A DNA stretch of 64,000 nucleotides, taken from Corallococcus coralloides DSM 2259. Its GTDB lineage: Bacteria; Myxococcota; Myxococcia; Myxococcales; Myxococcaceae. The notes beneath the pieces are model-generated. The model was not told where the DNA came from and did no database searches. It was given only the letters and a program-made list of their open reading frames with translations. The position numbers were made by a program, and so were the translations under genes. This document shows positions 8,160 to 18,088 of this stretch, in pieces (positions within the stretch are counted from its first letter, which is position 1; each line of letters starts with the position of its first letter). The stretch is taken from NCBI RefSeq assembly GCF_000255295.1, contig NC_017030.1, forward strand, positions 1,612,001 through 1,676,000, given 5' to 3'.

Positions 8160-9262
8160 GCGGACGTGGGAGGCAGGGGCGTGGCGCGCTGTTCGAGCCA
8201 CTCGCGAATGACGGGGTAGACCTCCATGGGCGCGCCGGTGCCGAAGATGAGGTCGCCGTGGCCGTAGTCCATCTTGTCCCCGCGGTCCCGGCCAAAGACA
8301 TGCAGTGTGCGATCCGGTGACGTGAGCAGCGCGTACTGCGCTTCCACGTTGGCCGCGGTGGCCAGTCGGTCCGCGCTGCCGCCCATCACCAGCACGGGCA
8401 ACTGGAGCTTCGCGATGCCCGCGCGCCAGTCCGTCTTGCGGTCGTAGGAACGGAACGCGTCGTGGGAGATCCAGTCCTGGAACTGGAGCAGCACCTTGCG
8501 GCTCATCGCCGCCATCATGTTGACGGACAGCTGCCGCAGGACGCGTGGCGGAACATGCCGGGGGTTCACGACGATGTCCGACAGGGGCAGCGCGAGGTAG
8601 CCCAGGAAGGGCGCCATGCTGGCGCTCACCCACGACTGCCGGATGCTCCCGGGCCACGCCGCGCGCACGCCCAGCGAGATGAGCGTCCGCAGGAACGGCT
8701 CCGACTTGAGATACACCGGCGCCCCCAGCTCGAGCAGGCCCGCCAGCTTCCCGCCATCAGGCCCCTGCGCCACGCCGTACCCCACCAGGCCCCCCAGCGA
8801 GTGGCCCAGCCAGAAGGCCTGCTTCGCGCCGGTCTCCTTCAGCGCCAGCTCCAGCAGCGCCGGCCCGTCGTGGTTGATGTGGTCGTCCACGGTGAAGTCC
8901 GTGGGCCGCCGTCCCCTGGGCGGACGCTGCGAGTGCCCGGTGCCGCGCCACTCCACGCTGAAGCAGTCGAAGCCGGCCTCGGTGAGGTAGTGGGCCACGG
9001 AGTAGGGCGGCTCGAAGTCGAAGGTGAAGCGGTTGGCCGCCAGCCCGTGGCACAGCAGGACGGGCTCCGCGAAGCGGCGCACCGGGGCCCGCCGGGCGTG
9101 CACGGTCAGTTCCCACCCATCCGCGCACTGCACGCGCAGCATGTCGGGAAGGGGCCCCTTGAGGCGGTACCAGCGCCTCACGAGCAGGACCCACGCCACG
9201 TTCACCAGCAGCAGGACGGCCGCCGCGGCCAATCCCCACAGGGCCCACTGCCCGTACGGCAT
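8150..9262 (-). CDS. Membrane-anchored alpha/beta hydrolase
   Basis: An alpha/beta-hydrolase of about 370 residues with one N-terminal transmembrane helix (residues ~7-28). The oxyanion region is LLCHGLAANRFTFD. The nucleophile elbow GHSLGG places Ser155. The likely acid is the Asp in GGSADRLA and the base the His in DYGHGDLIFG. The sequence resembles lipase/esterase-like proteins and the PhaC-type fold, but the substrate is unknown. I chose ATG 9262 because GGGAGGAGAA lies directly before it; ATG 9274 and a longer frame to 9358 are alternatives. It is divergent from the phosphatidylserine synthase gene, about 115 nt away. Confidence 0.85.
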   Translation of the reverse strand: MPYGQWALWGLAAAAVLLLVNVAWVLLVRRWYRLKGPLPDMLRVQCADGWELTVHARRAPVRRFAEPVLLCHGLAANRFTFDFEPPYSVAHYLTEAGFDCFSVEWRGTGHSQRPPRGRRPTDFTVDDHINHDGPALLELALKETGAKQAFWLGHSLGGLVGYGVAQGPDGGKLAGLLELGAPVYLKSEPFLRTLISLGVRAAWPGSIRQSWVSASMAPFLGYLALPLSDIVVNPRHVPPRVLRQLSVNMMAAMSRKVLLQFQDWISHDAFRSYDRKTDWRAGIAKLQLPVLVMGGSADRLATAANVEAQYALLTSPDRTLHVFGRDRGDKMDYGHGDLIFGTGAPMEVYPVIREWLEQRATPLPPTSAQG

Positions 9263-9378
9263 TTCTCCTCCCATAGGACCGGGGACTGACTCCGGCGCGA
9301 ATAAAACCCTGCTAAGGTCCGTTCCCTCGCCGTTTCTGCCACATGGGCAGCCGACCACCTGGGGAAGTCGAGGGAACG

Positions 9379-10233
9379 ATGAAGCTGCGGAAACTGATGT
9401 TCGTGCTCCCGAACCTCTTCACCGTCACCTCCATCTTCTGTGGCTTCTACGCCATCACCCTGTGTTCGGGTGAGGCTGAACCGGTGCAGCTGTACCAGGC
9501 GGCCCTGGCCATCCTCTTCGCCATGTTCTTCGACGGGTTCGACGGACGGGTGGCCCGCCTGACGAAGACGCAGAGCGACTTCGGCATGCAACTCGACAGC
9601 CTCGCGGACGTCATGTCCTTTGGCGCGGCGCCGGCGCTCCTCGTCTACAAGTGGGCGTTGGCCCCCATGGGCTTCTGGGGCCTGTTCATCTCCTTCGCGT
9701 TCATGGCCTGCGGCGCCATGCGGCTGGCGCGCTTCAACGTGCTCGCCATGCGCAACCCGCACGGCGGTGGCGGGGGCTTCTTCGTGGGGCTCCCCATCCC
9801 GCTGGCGGCCGGCGTGCTCGTCTCCCTCATCATCTCCCACCACGTGGCCAGCCAGGGCGAGGCGCTCGGTGACGGCGCACGCGTGCCGGTGGCGGTGGCG
9901 GTGGGCGCCCTGTCGCTGCTGATGGTGTCCACGGTGCGCTACCGCACCTTCAAGGACGCGCGTCCCAGCCGCAAGACGGCGCTCGTCTTCATGGCCATGG
10001 CGCTCACGGGCGCGTTCATCGCCCAGCAGTTCCACCCGGCCTGGGTGCTGGTGACGTACTTCGCCGCGTACCTGGTCATGGGGCTGGTGGAGTCCGCGGT
10101 CTCCGTGCGCAGCCGGCTGGCGTCGCGCAAGGTCGGTGCCGTCGCGGCGGTGGCGGTGGCGGCCGGGCTGGACGAGGACGACGACGAGGACTCCGAGCCC
10201 AACGCCACGGACGACGGCCCCGCGTTCCTCTGA
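9379..10233 (+). CDS. pssA: CDP-diacylglycerol-serine O-phosphatidyltransferase
   Basis: Membrane enzyme making phosphatidylserine from CDP-diacylglycerol and serine, the first step to phosphatidylethanolamine. The CDP-alcohol phosphotransferase motif is complete: D55-G-x2-A-R-x8-G69-x3-D73-x3-D77. Six or more hydrophobic helices follow. The N-terminus KLRKLMFVLPNLFTVTSIFCGF is typical of the short type II PssA family. The acidic tail (DEDDDEDSEPN) is an add-on. ATG 9379 is chosen, with AGGGA at 9371; the in-frame start at 9343 has no support. Length is 284 residues. Confidence 0.94.
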   Translation: MKLRKLMFVLPNLFTVTSIFCGFYAITLCSGEAEPVQLYQAALAILFAMFFDGFDGRVARLTKTQSDFGMQLDSLADVMSFGAAPALLVYKWALAPMGFWGLFISFAFMACGAMRLARFNVLAMRNPHGGGGGFFVGLPIPLAAGVLVSLIISHHVASQGEALGDGARVPVAVAVGALSLLMVSTVRYRTFKDARPSRKTALVFMAMALTGAFIAQQFHPAWVLVTYFAAYLVMGLVESAVSVRSRLASRKVGAVAAVAVAAGLDEDDDEDSEPNATDDGPAFL

Positions 10234-10290
10234 GCAGTCAGGCGCGGGAGCCGGGACGCGGACCCTGCCGGCCGCTAGGATGCCCGGCCC

Positions 10291-11556
10291 ATGCGCGTCG
10301 AGCTGCTGTGCACCGGTGACGAACTCGTCACCGGCCTCATCACGGACACCAACAGCACCTACCTGGAAGCCCGCCTCTTCGACCTGGGCGTGAAGGTCGC
10401 ACGGGTGACGCTGGTGGGCGACGTGCGTCCGGACATCACGGGCGCGCTGCTGGAGGCCTCGGCGCGCGCGGACGTGGTCATCGTCTCGGGAGGCCTGGGC
10501 CCCACCGCGGACGACTTCACGCTGGAGTGCGCCGCCGCCGCCGCGGGCGTGTCCATGGAAGAGGACGCGCGGGTGCTCGGCTGGCTGAAGGAGCGCTACG
10601 CCGCGCGGGGCATGGCCCTGAATCCGGGCGCCCTGCGAATGGCGCGCATCCCCGCGGGCACCGAACCGGTGCGCAATCCCCAGGGCTCGGCGCCGCTGGT
10701 CATCCAGCAATTGGGCCGCGCCCACCTGTTCTTCCTCCCCGGTGTCCCGCGCGAATACCGCGCCCTGGTGGACGGAGAGGTGCTGCCCCGCGTGCGGACC
10801 TGGCTCGCTGCGGAACCCGGCCGCACGTTCCGGGCCTTCCGCCTGCTGCGAACCGTGCGCCTGCCCGAGTCCGTGCTGAACGAGCGGGTGATGCCCCTGG
10901 CCCCCAGCCACCCCAGGGTGGTGTTCGGCTTCCGGACGCACGCACCGGAGAACCACCTGAAGCTGATGGCGGAAGCCCCCACGCAGGCGGAGGCAGACGC
11001 CGCGCTCGCGGCCGCGGAGGCCGCATGCCGGCTGGCGCTGGGCACCCACGTCTATGGCGCCGATTCCAGCGAATACGCCCCCGTCCTCCTCGAGCTGCTG
11101 GCGCGTCGCGGTCACTCGCTGGCGGTGGCGGAGAGCTGCACGGGCGGCCTCGTCGCGCAGGAGCTCACGGCCGTCCCGGGCTCCAGCCAGGTCTTCATCG
11201 GAGGGGCGGTCGCCTATTCGGAGAAGATGAAGTCCGCCTGGGTGGGCGTGCCCCCGGACATCCTCGAGAAGCACAGCGCCGTATCGTCCCAGACAGCGCT
11301 CGCCATGGCGGAGGGAGTCCGCGCCGCCTGCGGCGCCACGTTTGGCCTGTCCGTCACGGGCTATGCGGGCCCCGGTGGAGGTACGCCCGAGGACCCCGTG
11401 GGCACCGTGTACTGCGGGCTGGCCGGTCTCGGAATGGAGCCCCGCTGCGAGCGGATCTCGCTCTCGGGTGACCGGGACCGGGTCCGCCTGTTCGCCGCGT
11501 CCCACGTGCTGGAAATGTTGAGGTTGCACCTGCTCGCCGCCCCCGTGTCGCCATGA
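10291..11556 (+). CDS. cinA: CinA-family protein (competence/damage-inducible; NMN amidohydrolase type)
   Basis: A two-domain protein of 421 residues. Residues 1-170 are the MoaB/MogA-like domain (ELLCTGDELVTGLITDTN, SGGLGPTADDFT). The C-terminal ~150 residues are the CinA/PncC domain (LAVAESCTGGLVAQELTAVPG, GLSVTGYAGPGGGTPEDPVGTV), which in characterised members deamidates nicotinamide mononucleotide for NAD recycling. Both halves look intact. Its TGA overlaps the next ATG by 4 nt (ATGA), so the membrane protein downstream is translationally coupled. Upstream, 57 nt separate it from pssA. Confidence 0.94.
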   Translation: MRVELLCTGDELVTGLITDTNSTYLEARLFDLGVKVARVTLVGDVRPDITGALLEASARADVVIVSGGLGPTADDFTLECAAAAAGVSMEEDARVLGWLKERYAARGMALNPGALRMARIPAGTEPVRNPQGSAPLVIQQLGRAHLFFLPGVPREYRALVDGEVLPRVRTWLAAEPGRTFRAFRLLRTVRLPESVLNERVMPLAPSHPRVVFGFRTHAPENHLKLMAEAPTQAEADAALAAAEAACRLALGTHVYGADSSEYAPVLLELLARRGHSLAVAESCTGGLVAQELTAVPGSSQVFIGGAVAYSEKMKSAWVGVPPDILEKHSAVSSQTALAMAEGVRAACGATFGLSVTGYAGPGGGTPEDPVGTVYCGLAGLGMEPRCERISLSGDRDRVRLFAASHVLEMLRLHLLAAPVSP

Positions 11557-13052
11557 GTCGCTCCAAATCAAAGCGTCCCCGTCCTTCCGCCCTGGACGCG
11601 CCGTCCACGGTGCTCCCGGCCTCCGCCACCGCGGGCGAACCCGTTCCGGCCACGCCCGAGTCCTCCGCCCCACTCGCCAGCCCCACGACGGGGACGGAGT
11701 CCACCAGCCCTCCCACGTCGCCGCCCGGAGCAGGAGCGCATCCGGTGCGAAGCGCGGTTCGCCTGTGGCTGTCCGCCTACCGGGTGGAGGTGGTGCTGTT
11801 CCTCATCGCGTTCGCGGTGCTGTCCAGCTTCAGCTCGCAGCGCTTCCTCCGGCAGAGCGCCGCGCCGCACTTCATCTACCAGGCGCAGTCCTGGCTGGAG
11901 GGGCGGCTCGACGTGGATCCCAAGGTGCTGCCCAACCTGGAGGACTGGGCCTGTGTGCGGCTGGTGGACGGCCACAAGGTGCGGTGCGAGGGACGCCCGC
12001 TCCGCGATGACCGCTGGTTCGTCAGCTTCCCGTCCTTCCCCGCGGTCGCGATGCTCCCCTTCGTCGCGCTGCACGGCTACCAGTTCAACGACACCTCCTT
12101 CGGCGTCTTCGTGGGCGCGCTCGCGGTGGCGCTCTTCTATTCGCTGCTGCGCTTCCTCGCGCAGGAGGGGGAGACGGAGCGCAACCGCGACGACAACGTG
12201 GTGCTGTCGCTGGTGCTCGCCTTCGGCACGCTGTTCTTCTACTGCGCCATCCGGGGCGAGGTCTGGTTTGGCGCGCAGGTGATGGGCGTGGCGCTCACGT
12301 GTCTGTACGTGCGCAACGCCGTCAAGGCGCGGCGCCCCGTGCTCGCGGGGCTCTTCTTCTCCATGGCCGTGCTCACCCGCACGCCGCTGGTGTTCGCGGG
12401 CCTCTTCTTCGTCCTGGAGGCGCTCTGCCCCGGGCCGGACCGGCTGGCCCAGCTGAAGGCGCTGCCGACCGCGTGGAAGCCCGCTCTCCGCAAGCTCGTC
12501 CTCTTCGGCGCGGGGGCCGCGCCCCTCGCGGTGCTCGCGGCCGCGTACAACGTCTACCGCTTCGGCAAGCCCGGCGAGTTCGGCCACTCGTACCTCTTCA
12601 ACAACCGGGTGAACGTCGACATCGACCGCTTCGGGCTCTTCAACATCGAGTACCTGTCGCGCAACCTCCAGGCCGCGTTCCTCAAGCTGCCCCAGGTGTC
12701 GCTGTCTCCGCTGAAGCTGTCGTACGACCCGCATGGGCTGACACTGCTGCTCACGCTGCCCCTGCTGGTGTTCCTGCTGGTCCCCCGCACGCGTCCCCGT
12801 CTGCACTGGCCCCTGTGGCTGACCGTGGCGGTGTGCGCGCTGCCGGGGCTCTTCTACCAGAACACCGGTTACATGCAGTTCGGCTTCCGGTTCAGCCTGG
12901 ACTACACGCCCTACCTGTTGTTGCTCTTCGCCATTGGCGGATGGTCGCTGCGCAACCGCGCGGTGATTGCCGTGCTGGCGCTTGGCGTGCTGGTGAACTT
13001 CTGGGGCGCCGTGGCCTTCCGTGGCTACACGGAGTTCGTGCGGAACTGGTAG
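11553..13052 (+). CDS. Polytopic membrane protein, possibly GT-C-type glycosyltransferase
   Basis: A protein of 499 residues. The first ~65 are Pro/Ser/Thr-rich and probably cytoplasmic. After that come about ten hydrophobic segments, the first at ~78-95. A hydrophilic loop after helix 1 (about residues 100-150) with aromatic and acidic residues is reminiscent of GT-C glycosyltransferases, but I see no decisive DD motif, so the function is open. The ATG overlaps the cinA stop by 4 nt, indicating a two-gene operon. A hairpin lies 11 nt after the stop. Confidence 0.65.
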   Translation: MSRSKSKRPRPSALDAPSTVLPASATAGEPVPATPESSAPLASPTTGTESTSPPTSPPGAGAHPVRSAVRLWLSAYRVEVVLFLIAFAVLSSFSSQRFLRQSAAPHFIYQAQSWLEGRLDVDPKVLPNLEDWACVRLVDGHKVRCEGRPLRDDRWFVSFPSFPAVAMLPFVALHGYQFNDTSFGVFVGALAVALFYSLLRFLAQEGETERNRDDNVVLSLVLAFGTLFFYCAIRGEVWFGAQVMGVALTCLYVRNAVKARRPVLAGLFFSMAVLTRTPLVFAGLFFVLEALCPGPDRLAQLKALPTAWKPALRKLVLFGAGAAPLAVLAAAYNVYRFGKPGEFGHSYLFNNRVNVDIDRFGLFNIEYLSRNLQAAFLKLPQVSLSPLKLSYDPHGLTLLLTLPLLVFLLVPRTRPRLHWPLWLTVAVCALPGLFYQNTGYMQFGFRFSLDYTPYLLLLFAIGGWSLRNRAVIAVLALGVLVNFWGAVAFRGYTEFVRNW

Positions 13053-13063
13053 GCATCGAGGCT

Positions 13064-13084
13064 CCGGCGGCTTGAATCCGCCGG
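13064..13084. terminator. Hairpin after the membrane-protein gene
   Basis: CCGGCGG (13064-13070) and CCGCCGG (13078-13084) form a 7-bp perfect stem with a 7-nt loop, 11 nt after the stop at 13052 and 25 nt before the next ATG. There is no T run, so it may be an RNA 3'-end stabiliser or part of a Rho-dependent terminator. Confidence 0.35.
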
Positions 13085-13109
13085 CCCTCACCCGCACATC
13101 AAGGGCGAC

Positions 13110-13619
13110 ATGCAACCTCCCACTGGCCAGCCCCCTCCAGGCAAGCGTTGGCACACCCGTGAGGACAGCGGCATCCGTCTGGATGCGGCGTTGCGCTGGT
13201 GGCACGACGATGAGCCCATCGAGCACCCGAAAATCATCGAGCTCTTCAATGCCTCGCTGGTCCTGGATGACGACGGGCGCTACCAGCTCCGCATCGCCCC
13301 GGACTGGTGCTACGTCCAGGTGGAGGACGCGGCCTACGAGGTCCGCACCGTGGACGTCACCTCGGACGAGCGTGTGTCCCTGCGTCTGAGCGACCGGACG
13401 GCCGAAGCCCTGGACCTGGGGTCGCTCCAGCTCTCGCCGGACGGAGTCCTCACCTGCCGCGTGAAGCAGGGCAGGGCGAAGGCCCGCTTCTCTCGCGATG
13501 CGCAGTACCAGTTCGGCGAGCTGCTGGAGGAGAGCCCCGAAGGGCACCTGGTGCTGCGCGCGGGCCAACGCCACTGGGAGGTTCCCCTCTCGCTGGAGGC
13601 ACTCCAGGCCGCGACCTAG
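13110..13619 (+). CDS. DUF1285-like protein
   Basis: A soluble protein of 169 residues without a signal peptide. The segment [20 protein letters not shown] followed by [21 protein letters not shown] fits the DUF1285 pattern, in which a short helix precedes a beta-rich domain with a VEDAPF-like stretch. No biochemical function is established for the family as far as I know. It lies alone, with its stop overlapping the convergent recA end by 4 nt. The assignment rests on remembered family features. Confidence 0.6.
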   Translation: MQPPTGQPPPGKRWHTREDSGIRLDAALRWWHDDEPIEHPKIIELFNASLVLDDDGRYQLRIAPDWCYVQVEDAAYEVRTVDVTSDERVSLRLSDRTAEALDLGSLQLSPDGVLTCRVKQGRAKARFSRDAQYQFGELLEESPEGHLVLRAGQRHWEVPLSLEALQAAT

Positions 13620-14641
13620 GCCGCCGCGGCGTCCCCGGCCGGCACGGCGGGCGCGGTGGCTCCCACCAGGTCGCGAGCGAGGGCCTCCAGGACGTCCGGG
13701 TGCTCCCGCAGCCACTCGCACGCCCGCTCACGGCCCTGGCCGATGCGCTCACCCCGCAGGCTGAAGTGGCTGCCCGACTTCTCCACCACGCCCGCGCTCA
13801 CGGCCAGGTCCAGCACCTCGGCGGCACGGTGGATGCCCGTGCCGTAGAGCACGTCGAACTCCGCCTCCTGGAACGGGGGCGCCAGCTTGTTCTTCACCAC
13901 CTTCACGCGGGCCCGTGAGCCCACCACCGCGTCGCCCTCCTTGAGGTTGCCCGTGCGGCGGATCTCCATGCGCACCGACGAATAGAACTTCAGCGCGTTG
14001 CCACCCGTCGTCGTCTCCGGGTTGCCGAACATCACGCCAATCTTCATGCGGACCTGGTTGATGAAGATGATGCAGGTGCCGGAGCGGCTCACCGCGCCCG
14101 TGAGCTTCCGCAGCGCCTGGCTCATCAGCCGCGCCTGGACGCCCATGTGCGCGTCACCCATCTCCCCTTCGATTTCCGCCCGGGGAACCAGCGCCGCCAC
14201 CGAATCCACCACGATGAGGTCCACGGCGCCCGAGCGCACGAGCTGCTCGGTGATTTCGAGCGCCTGCTCCCCGGTGTCCGGCTGCGCCACGAGCAGTTCC
14301 TCCGTACGCACGCCCAGCTTGCGCGCGTAGGACAAGTCCAGCGCGTGCTCCGCGTCGATGAAGGCCGCGACGCCTCCCACGGCCTGCACCTGCGCGATGG
14401 CATGCAGGGTGAGTGTCGTCTTGCCGGAGGACTCGTTGCCGAACAGCTCCACCACGCGACCTCGCGGATAGCCTCCCACGCCCAGCGCGCGGTCCAATCC
14501 CACCGACCCCGTGGGAATGACCGCCACCTTCTGCTCCGGTGCGTCCGCGCCGAGCGTCATCACCGCGCCCCGTCCGAACTGTTTCTCGATGGACGCCACC
14601 GCCGCCGCCACTGCCTTCAACTTCTCCGTCAGCCTGCTCAT
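13616..14641 (-). CDS. recA: RecA recombinase
   Basis: ATP-dependent strand-exchange protein for homologous recombination. Recognised by the P-loop [28 protein letters not shown], the Walker [11 protein letters not shown], loop 1 [42 protein letters not shown] and [14 protein letters not shown] 14641 with GGGAGG 8 nt upstream gives 341 residues; the open frame to 14833 lacks support. Most RecAs have GPESSGKT, and the Asn here is unusual. Myxococcus xanthus is known to have two recA genes, recA1 and recA2; from length and P-loop this may be the recA1 type, which is inference. The C-terminal tail is Ala-rich, not acidic as in E. coli. Confidence 0.95.
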   Translation of the reverse strand: MSRLTEKLKAVAAAVASIEKQFGRGAVMTLGADAPEQKVAVIPTGSVGLDRALGVGGYPRGRVVELFGNESSGKTTLTLHAIAQVQAVGGVAAFIDAEHALDLSYARKLGVRTEELLVAQPDTGEQALEITEQLVRSGAVDLIVVDSVAALVPRAEIEGEMGDAHMGVQARLMSQALRKLTGAVSRSGTCIIFINQVRMKIGVMFGNPETTTGGNALKFYSSVRMEIRRTGNLKEGDAVVGSRARVKVVKNKLAPPFQEAEFDVLYGTGIHRAAEVLDLAVSAGVVEKSGSHFSLRGERIGQGRERACEWLREHPDVLEALARDLVGATAPAVPAGDAAAA

Positions 14642-14922
14642 CTCGTCTGCCTCCCTCGCCGCCCTGCGGGCTGGATGCCTCGGCGGTGGGCAGAGCAACG
14701 CGCATGCCGCGCGGGCTTCCAGGCGGAAGGACCTGCAAGGGCGTCCAGGTTCGCCGGAGCCGTCCGAAATGGCGGAGCGGCGTGGCTGTCTCCCGTGTGC
14801 TGAGAAGGCGCAAAGGTAGGGGCGCCTCCGCATAAGCAGACACGAGGGAAGGTGACAGTCCGACTTGAGGGGATGGAAGGCTTTGCGTTGAAACCCTGGC
14901 GCGTCGCCGTGACATTTCTCAC

Positions 14923-16302
14923 GTGAATACGACCCGTGAGAACCTTCCCCATGTGGTCATCCTGGGAGGCGGCTTCGGCGGCCTCTACGCGGCCCGGTAC
15001 CTGCGAAAGGCAGGGGTTCGCGTCACGATGGTGGACCGTCACAACCACCACCTCTTCCAGCCGCTGCTGTACCAGGTGGCCACGGCGACGCTCAGCCCCA
15101 GCGACATCGCCGCGCCACTGCGGGCGATGCTCGGACGCGATCATGTCCAGGTGCTGCTCGCGGAAGTCACTGGCGTGGACACCGCGCGCAAGCGCGTCCT
15201 GCTGGCGGACGGCGAGCTGGCGTATGACTTCCTCATCGTCGCCACCGGGGCGACGCACTCGTACTTCGGCAATGATGCCTGGTCGCGACACTCGATGGGA
15301 TTGAAGACCGTCGAGGACGCGCTGGAGATCCGCCGCCGGGTGCTGCTTGCCTTCGAGCAGGCCGAGCGCGAACCGGACCCCGAGCGCCGCCGCGCGCTGC
15401 TCACCTTCGCCATCATTGGCGCGGGTCCCACGGGCGTGGAGCTGGCGGGAGCGCTGGCGGAGATCAGCCGCAATTCATTGTCGGGTGACTTCCAGAACAT
15501 CGACCCACGGGATGCACGCGTCATCCTCATCGAGGGAATGGACCGCGTGCTCCCCACCTATCCCGAGAATCTCTCGGTGGAGGCCCGCCAGGTGCTGGTG
15601 GGGCTCGGCGTCGAGGTCCGTACGGGCACCCGGGTCACGAACATCGACGCCGCGGGCGTGGACATGGGCCCTGAACATCTGGCGGCCCGCACGGTGCTCT
15701 GGGCCGCGGGGGTGGAGGCCTCGCCCGTGGCCCGCTCGCTCGGCGTGACGCTGGACAGGGCAGGGCGCGTCCCGGTGACGCCCGAGCTCACCGTGCCCGG
15801 GCATCCCGACATCTTCGTCGTGGGGGACCTGGCGCTCGTGAAGCAGGAGGACGGAAGCGCGGTCCCGGGAGTGGCGCCCGCGGCGATGCAGGAGGGCAAG
15901 CACGCGGTGCTCAACCTCCGCCGTCAGCTCGCGGGTCAGCCCATGCAGCCCTTCCGCTACTGGGACCGGGGAACCTACGCGGTCATCGGCAGGGGCCATG
16001 CCGTGGGCGTGGCCTTCCGCCGGGTGAAGCAATCCGGCTTCGTCGCGTGGTTGGCCTGGCTCTTCATCCACATCACCTTCCTCATCGGTTTCCGGAGCAA
16101 GCTGGCCGTGCTGCTCAACTGGGCGTACGCGTACCTGACCTTCGGCAGGTCCGCGCGCATCATCACCGGCCCCGCTCCCCGTCTGGAGGAGCGGACCGTG
16201 CAGCCCCTACTCCCGAGTGCAAAGTCAGCCCTTGTCGGCGGGGAACCCCCGGCTCCCTCCGTTCTCGGCAGCCTGGAGCCTGACAGTAGAGGCACGGGGT
16301 AA
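14923..16302 (+). CDS. Type II NADH:quinone oxidoreductase-like flavoprotein
   Basis: Membrane-associated FAD enzyme passing electrons from NADH to quinone without proton pumping. The FAD-binding [17 protein letters not shown] is at the N-terminus, and the NAD-binding [16 protein letters not shown] lies mid-protein. [13 protein letters not shown] contacts FAD, and the C-terminal hydrophobic segment ([25 protein letters not shown]) is the membrane anchor typical of NDH-2. The start is GTG at 14923; no good ribosome-binding site is visible. The last 78 nt overlap the convergent comM gene, unusually long for this window. Confidence 0.9.
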   Translation: MNTTRENLPHVVILGGGFGGLYAARYLRKAGVRVTMVDRHNHHLFQPLLYQVATATLSPSDIAAPLRAMLGRDHVQVLLAEVTGVDTARKRVLLADGELAYDFLIVATGATHSYFGNDAWSRHSMGLKTVEDALEIRRRVLLAFEQAEREPDPERRRALLTFAIIGAGPTGVELAGALAEISRNSLSGDFQNIDPRDARVILIEGMDRVLPTYPENLSVEARQVLVGLGVEVRTGTRVTNIDAAGVDMGPEHLAARTVLWAAGVEASPVARSLGVTLDRAGRVPVTPELTVPGHPDIFVVGDLALVKQEDGSAVPGVAPAAMQEGKHAVLNLRRQLAGQPMQPFRYWDRGTYAVIGRGHAVGVAFRRVKQSGFVAWLAWLFIHITFLIGFRSKLAVLLNWAYAYLTFGRSARIITGPAPRLEERTVQPLLPSAKSALVGGEPPAPSVLGSLEPDSRGTG

Positions 16303-17862
16303 CGCATTCACTGCGCCCCGGGTATTGGCGTGGAGCCAGCCCCGGCGGTCCAGCATCCGGCAATCGACGGCGAGCTGCATGTCCACGGCCTCGATACGCC
16401 CGTGTCCCTCCAGGTCCGAGCGCGTCAGCGCGAGCTTGAGGATGCGGTCATGCGCCCGAGCGGACAAACCAAAGTGAGTGACCGCGGTCTCCAGCGCCTT
16501 TTCCGCGCGCGGGGACAACACGCAGTAGCGGCGCAGCAGATGCGAGGGCATCTGGGCATTGCAGTACACCCCTGGCATGTCGTGGAAGCGGGCGCGCTGC
16601 CGTTCACGCGCGGCCTCCACACGCTGCCGGTAGTAGTGGCTGGGCAGTTCCTGGTTCTTCTCGGCGAGGTGGTGGTACTCCACCGGCCGCGTCTGCACGG
16701 TGATGTCGATACGGTCCAAGAGGGGACCGCTGATGCGCTCGTGGTAGGCGAAGACGCGGTGTTCTGGGCATTCGCACTTGCCCCCCGGCACGTTGAAGTA
16801 GCCACACGGGCAGGGGTTCATCGCCGCCACCAGCATGACCCGGCAGGGATACGTGATGTGCTGGGTGGCGCGTGCCAGGTGGATGGCGCCTTCCTCCAGG
16901 GGCTGGCGCAGCACCTCCAGCACGTTCTTGCGGAACTCCGGCAGCTCGTCGAGGAACAGCACGCCGTGGTGCGCCAGGGACAGCTCGCCTGGGCGGGCCG
17001 TGGGGCCTCCTCCCACGAGCCCCGCATCGGACAGTGTGTGGTGGGGCGCGCGAAACGGACGCTCGCGGATCAGCGCCTGCTCGTCTCCCAAGAGCCCCTG
17101 GATGGAGTAGACCTTCGTGACCTCCAGCGCCTCGTCGAAGGTCATCTCGGGCAAAATGCCTGGCAGCCGTCGCGCCAGCATCGTCTTGCCCGAGCCTGGC
17201 GGTCCGGCCATCAGGATGTTGTGGCCGCCCGCCGCCGCGAGCTCCAATGCCAGCTTGAGCTCCGGCTGCCCCCGCACGTCGGCCATGTCCGCGGCCACCG
17301 TGCGAGGACCGCTCAGCGCGCTCCCCGTGCGCGTCAGCGGCGTCAGCGGGGCCTTGCCGGTGAGGTGTCCCACGGCCTCTTTCAGGTGGGCCACGGACAG
17401 CACCTGGAGGCCTTCCACCAGCGCCGCCTCCGCCGCGTTGGCTGCCGGCACCATGACCCCCTGGAAGCCGCCATTCCGGGCCGCCACGGCCAGCGGAAGC
17501 ACGCCCTTGATGGCCTTGATGGAGCCATCCAGCGACAGCTCTCCGCCAAAGAGGTAGCGCTCCAGCGGTTCCTCCTCCATCAACCGCGCCGCCGCCAGGA
17601 CGCCCAACGCGATGGGCAGCTCGAAGGCCGCCCCTTCCTTGCGGATCTCCGCGGGCGCCAGGTTGACCGTGATCCGCTTCTGCGGAAGGTCGAAGCCCGC
17701 GTTCTTCAGCGCGGAGACCACCCGGACCTTCGACTCCCGGGCTGCTCCCTCTGGCAGCCCCACGACGTTGAAGTAGGGCAGCCCGAGGGCCATGTCGACC
17801 TCGCACTCCACCACCACCGCGTCGATGCCCATCAATGCCCCCGACCGCACCCTCGCCAGCAT
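16225..17862 (-). CDS. comM: YifB/ComM-family Mg-chelatase-like AAA+ ATPase
   Basis: Homologues form hexameric helicases promoting branch migration of incoming DNA in natural transformation (ComM). The N-terminal Lon-substrate-like half has LPYFNVVGLPEGAARESKVRV. The AAA+ P-loop AGPPGSGKTMLARR has its Lys at about residue 226, followed by FRAPHHTLSDAGLVGG and LFLDELPEF (Walker B). AMNPCPCGYFN and CPEHRVFAYHERISGPLLDRID complete the pattern. ATG 17862 is preceded by GGGGGAG and gives 545 residues. The 3' end overlaps the NDH-2 gene tail to tail by 78 nt, so the two transcripts are complementary there. Confidence 0.93.
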   Translation of the reverse strand: MLARVRSGALMGIDAVVVECEVDMALGLPYFNVVGLPEGAARESKVRVVSALKNAGFDLPQKRITVNLAPAEIRKEGAAFELPIALGVLAAARLMEEEPLERYLFGGELSLDGSIKAIKGVLPLAVAARNGGFQGVMVPAANAAEAALVEGLQVLSVAHLKEAVGHLTGKAPLTPLTRTGSALSGPRTVAADMADVRGQPELKLALELAAAGGHNILMAGPPGSGKTMLARRLPGILPEMTFDEALEVTKVYSIQGLLGDEQALIRERPFRAPHHTLSDAGLVGGGPTARPGELSLAHHGVLFLDELPEFRKNVLEVLRQPLEEGAIHLARATQHITYPCRVMLVAAMNPCPCGYFNVPGGKCECPEHRVFAYHERISGPLLDRIDITVQTRPVEYHHLAEKNQELPSHYYRQRVEAARERQRARFHDMPGVYCNAQMPSHLLRRYCVLSPRAEKALETAVTHFGLSARAHDRILKLALTRSDLEGHGRIEAVDMQLAVDCRMLDRRGWLHANTRGAVNALPRASTVRLQAAENGGSRGFPADKG

Positions 17863-17992
17863 CGTCTCCCCCTTCCAAACCCGTACGGAGAAGGGGAGAG
17901 CAATGCCCATACCGGCGCGCTGCCCTCACAGGCAGCCATCCGCGGCCATCCCACGCGGCAGACGTCGGGTCCCGAGCGGGGACATGGGGCCT

Positions 17993-18034
17993 GAAAAAGA
18001 AGAAGCCCGCTGGCGTCGGAACGCCAGCAGGCTT
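17993..18034 (-). terminator. Rho-independent terminator of the tonB-exbBDD operon
   Basis: On the reverse strand the RNA would form AAGCC-T-GCTGGCGT paired with ACGCCAGC-G-GGCTT (18034-18003), with a TCCG loop and one mismatch. It is followed immediately by TTCTTCTTTTTC. It begins 54 nt after the stop of the last gene (18089), and is the best intrinsic terminator in the window. Confidence 0.82.
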
Positions 18035-18088
18035 CGGATGGAATCGGTGACGGCGTGTCCGCGCGTCAGTCCTGAGTGAAGGAGTCGC

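Noticed and set aside
14642-14922. LexA/SOS-type box upstream of recA
   Set aside because: I looked for a CTGT-N8-ACAG-like or other dyad in the 281-bp gap and found none that was convincing.
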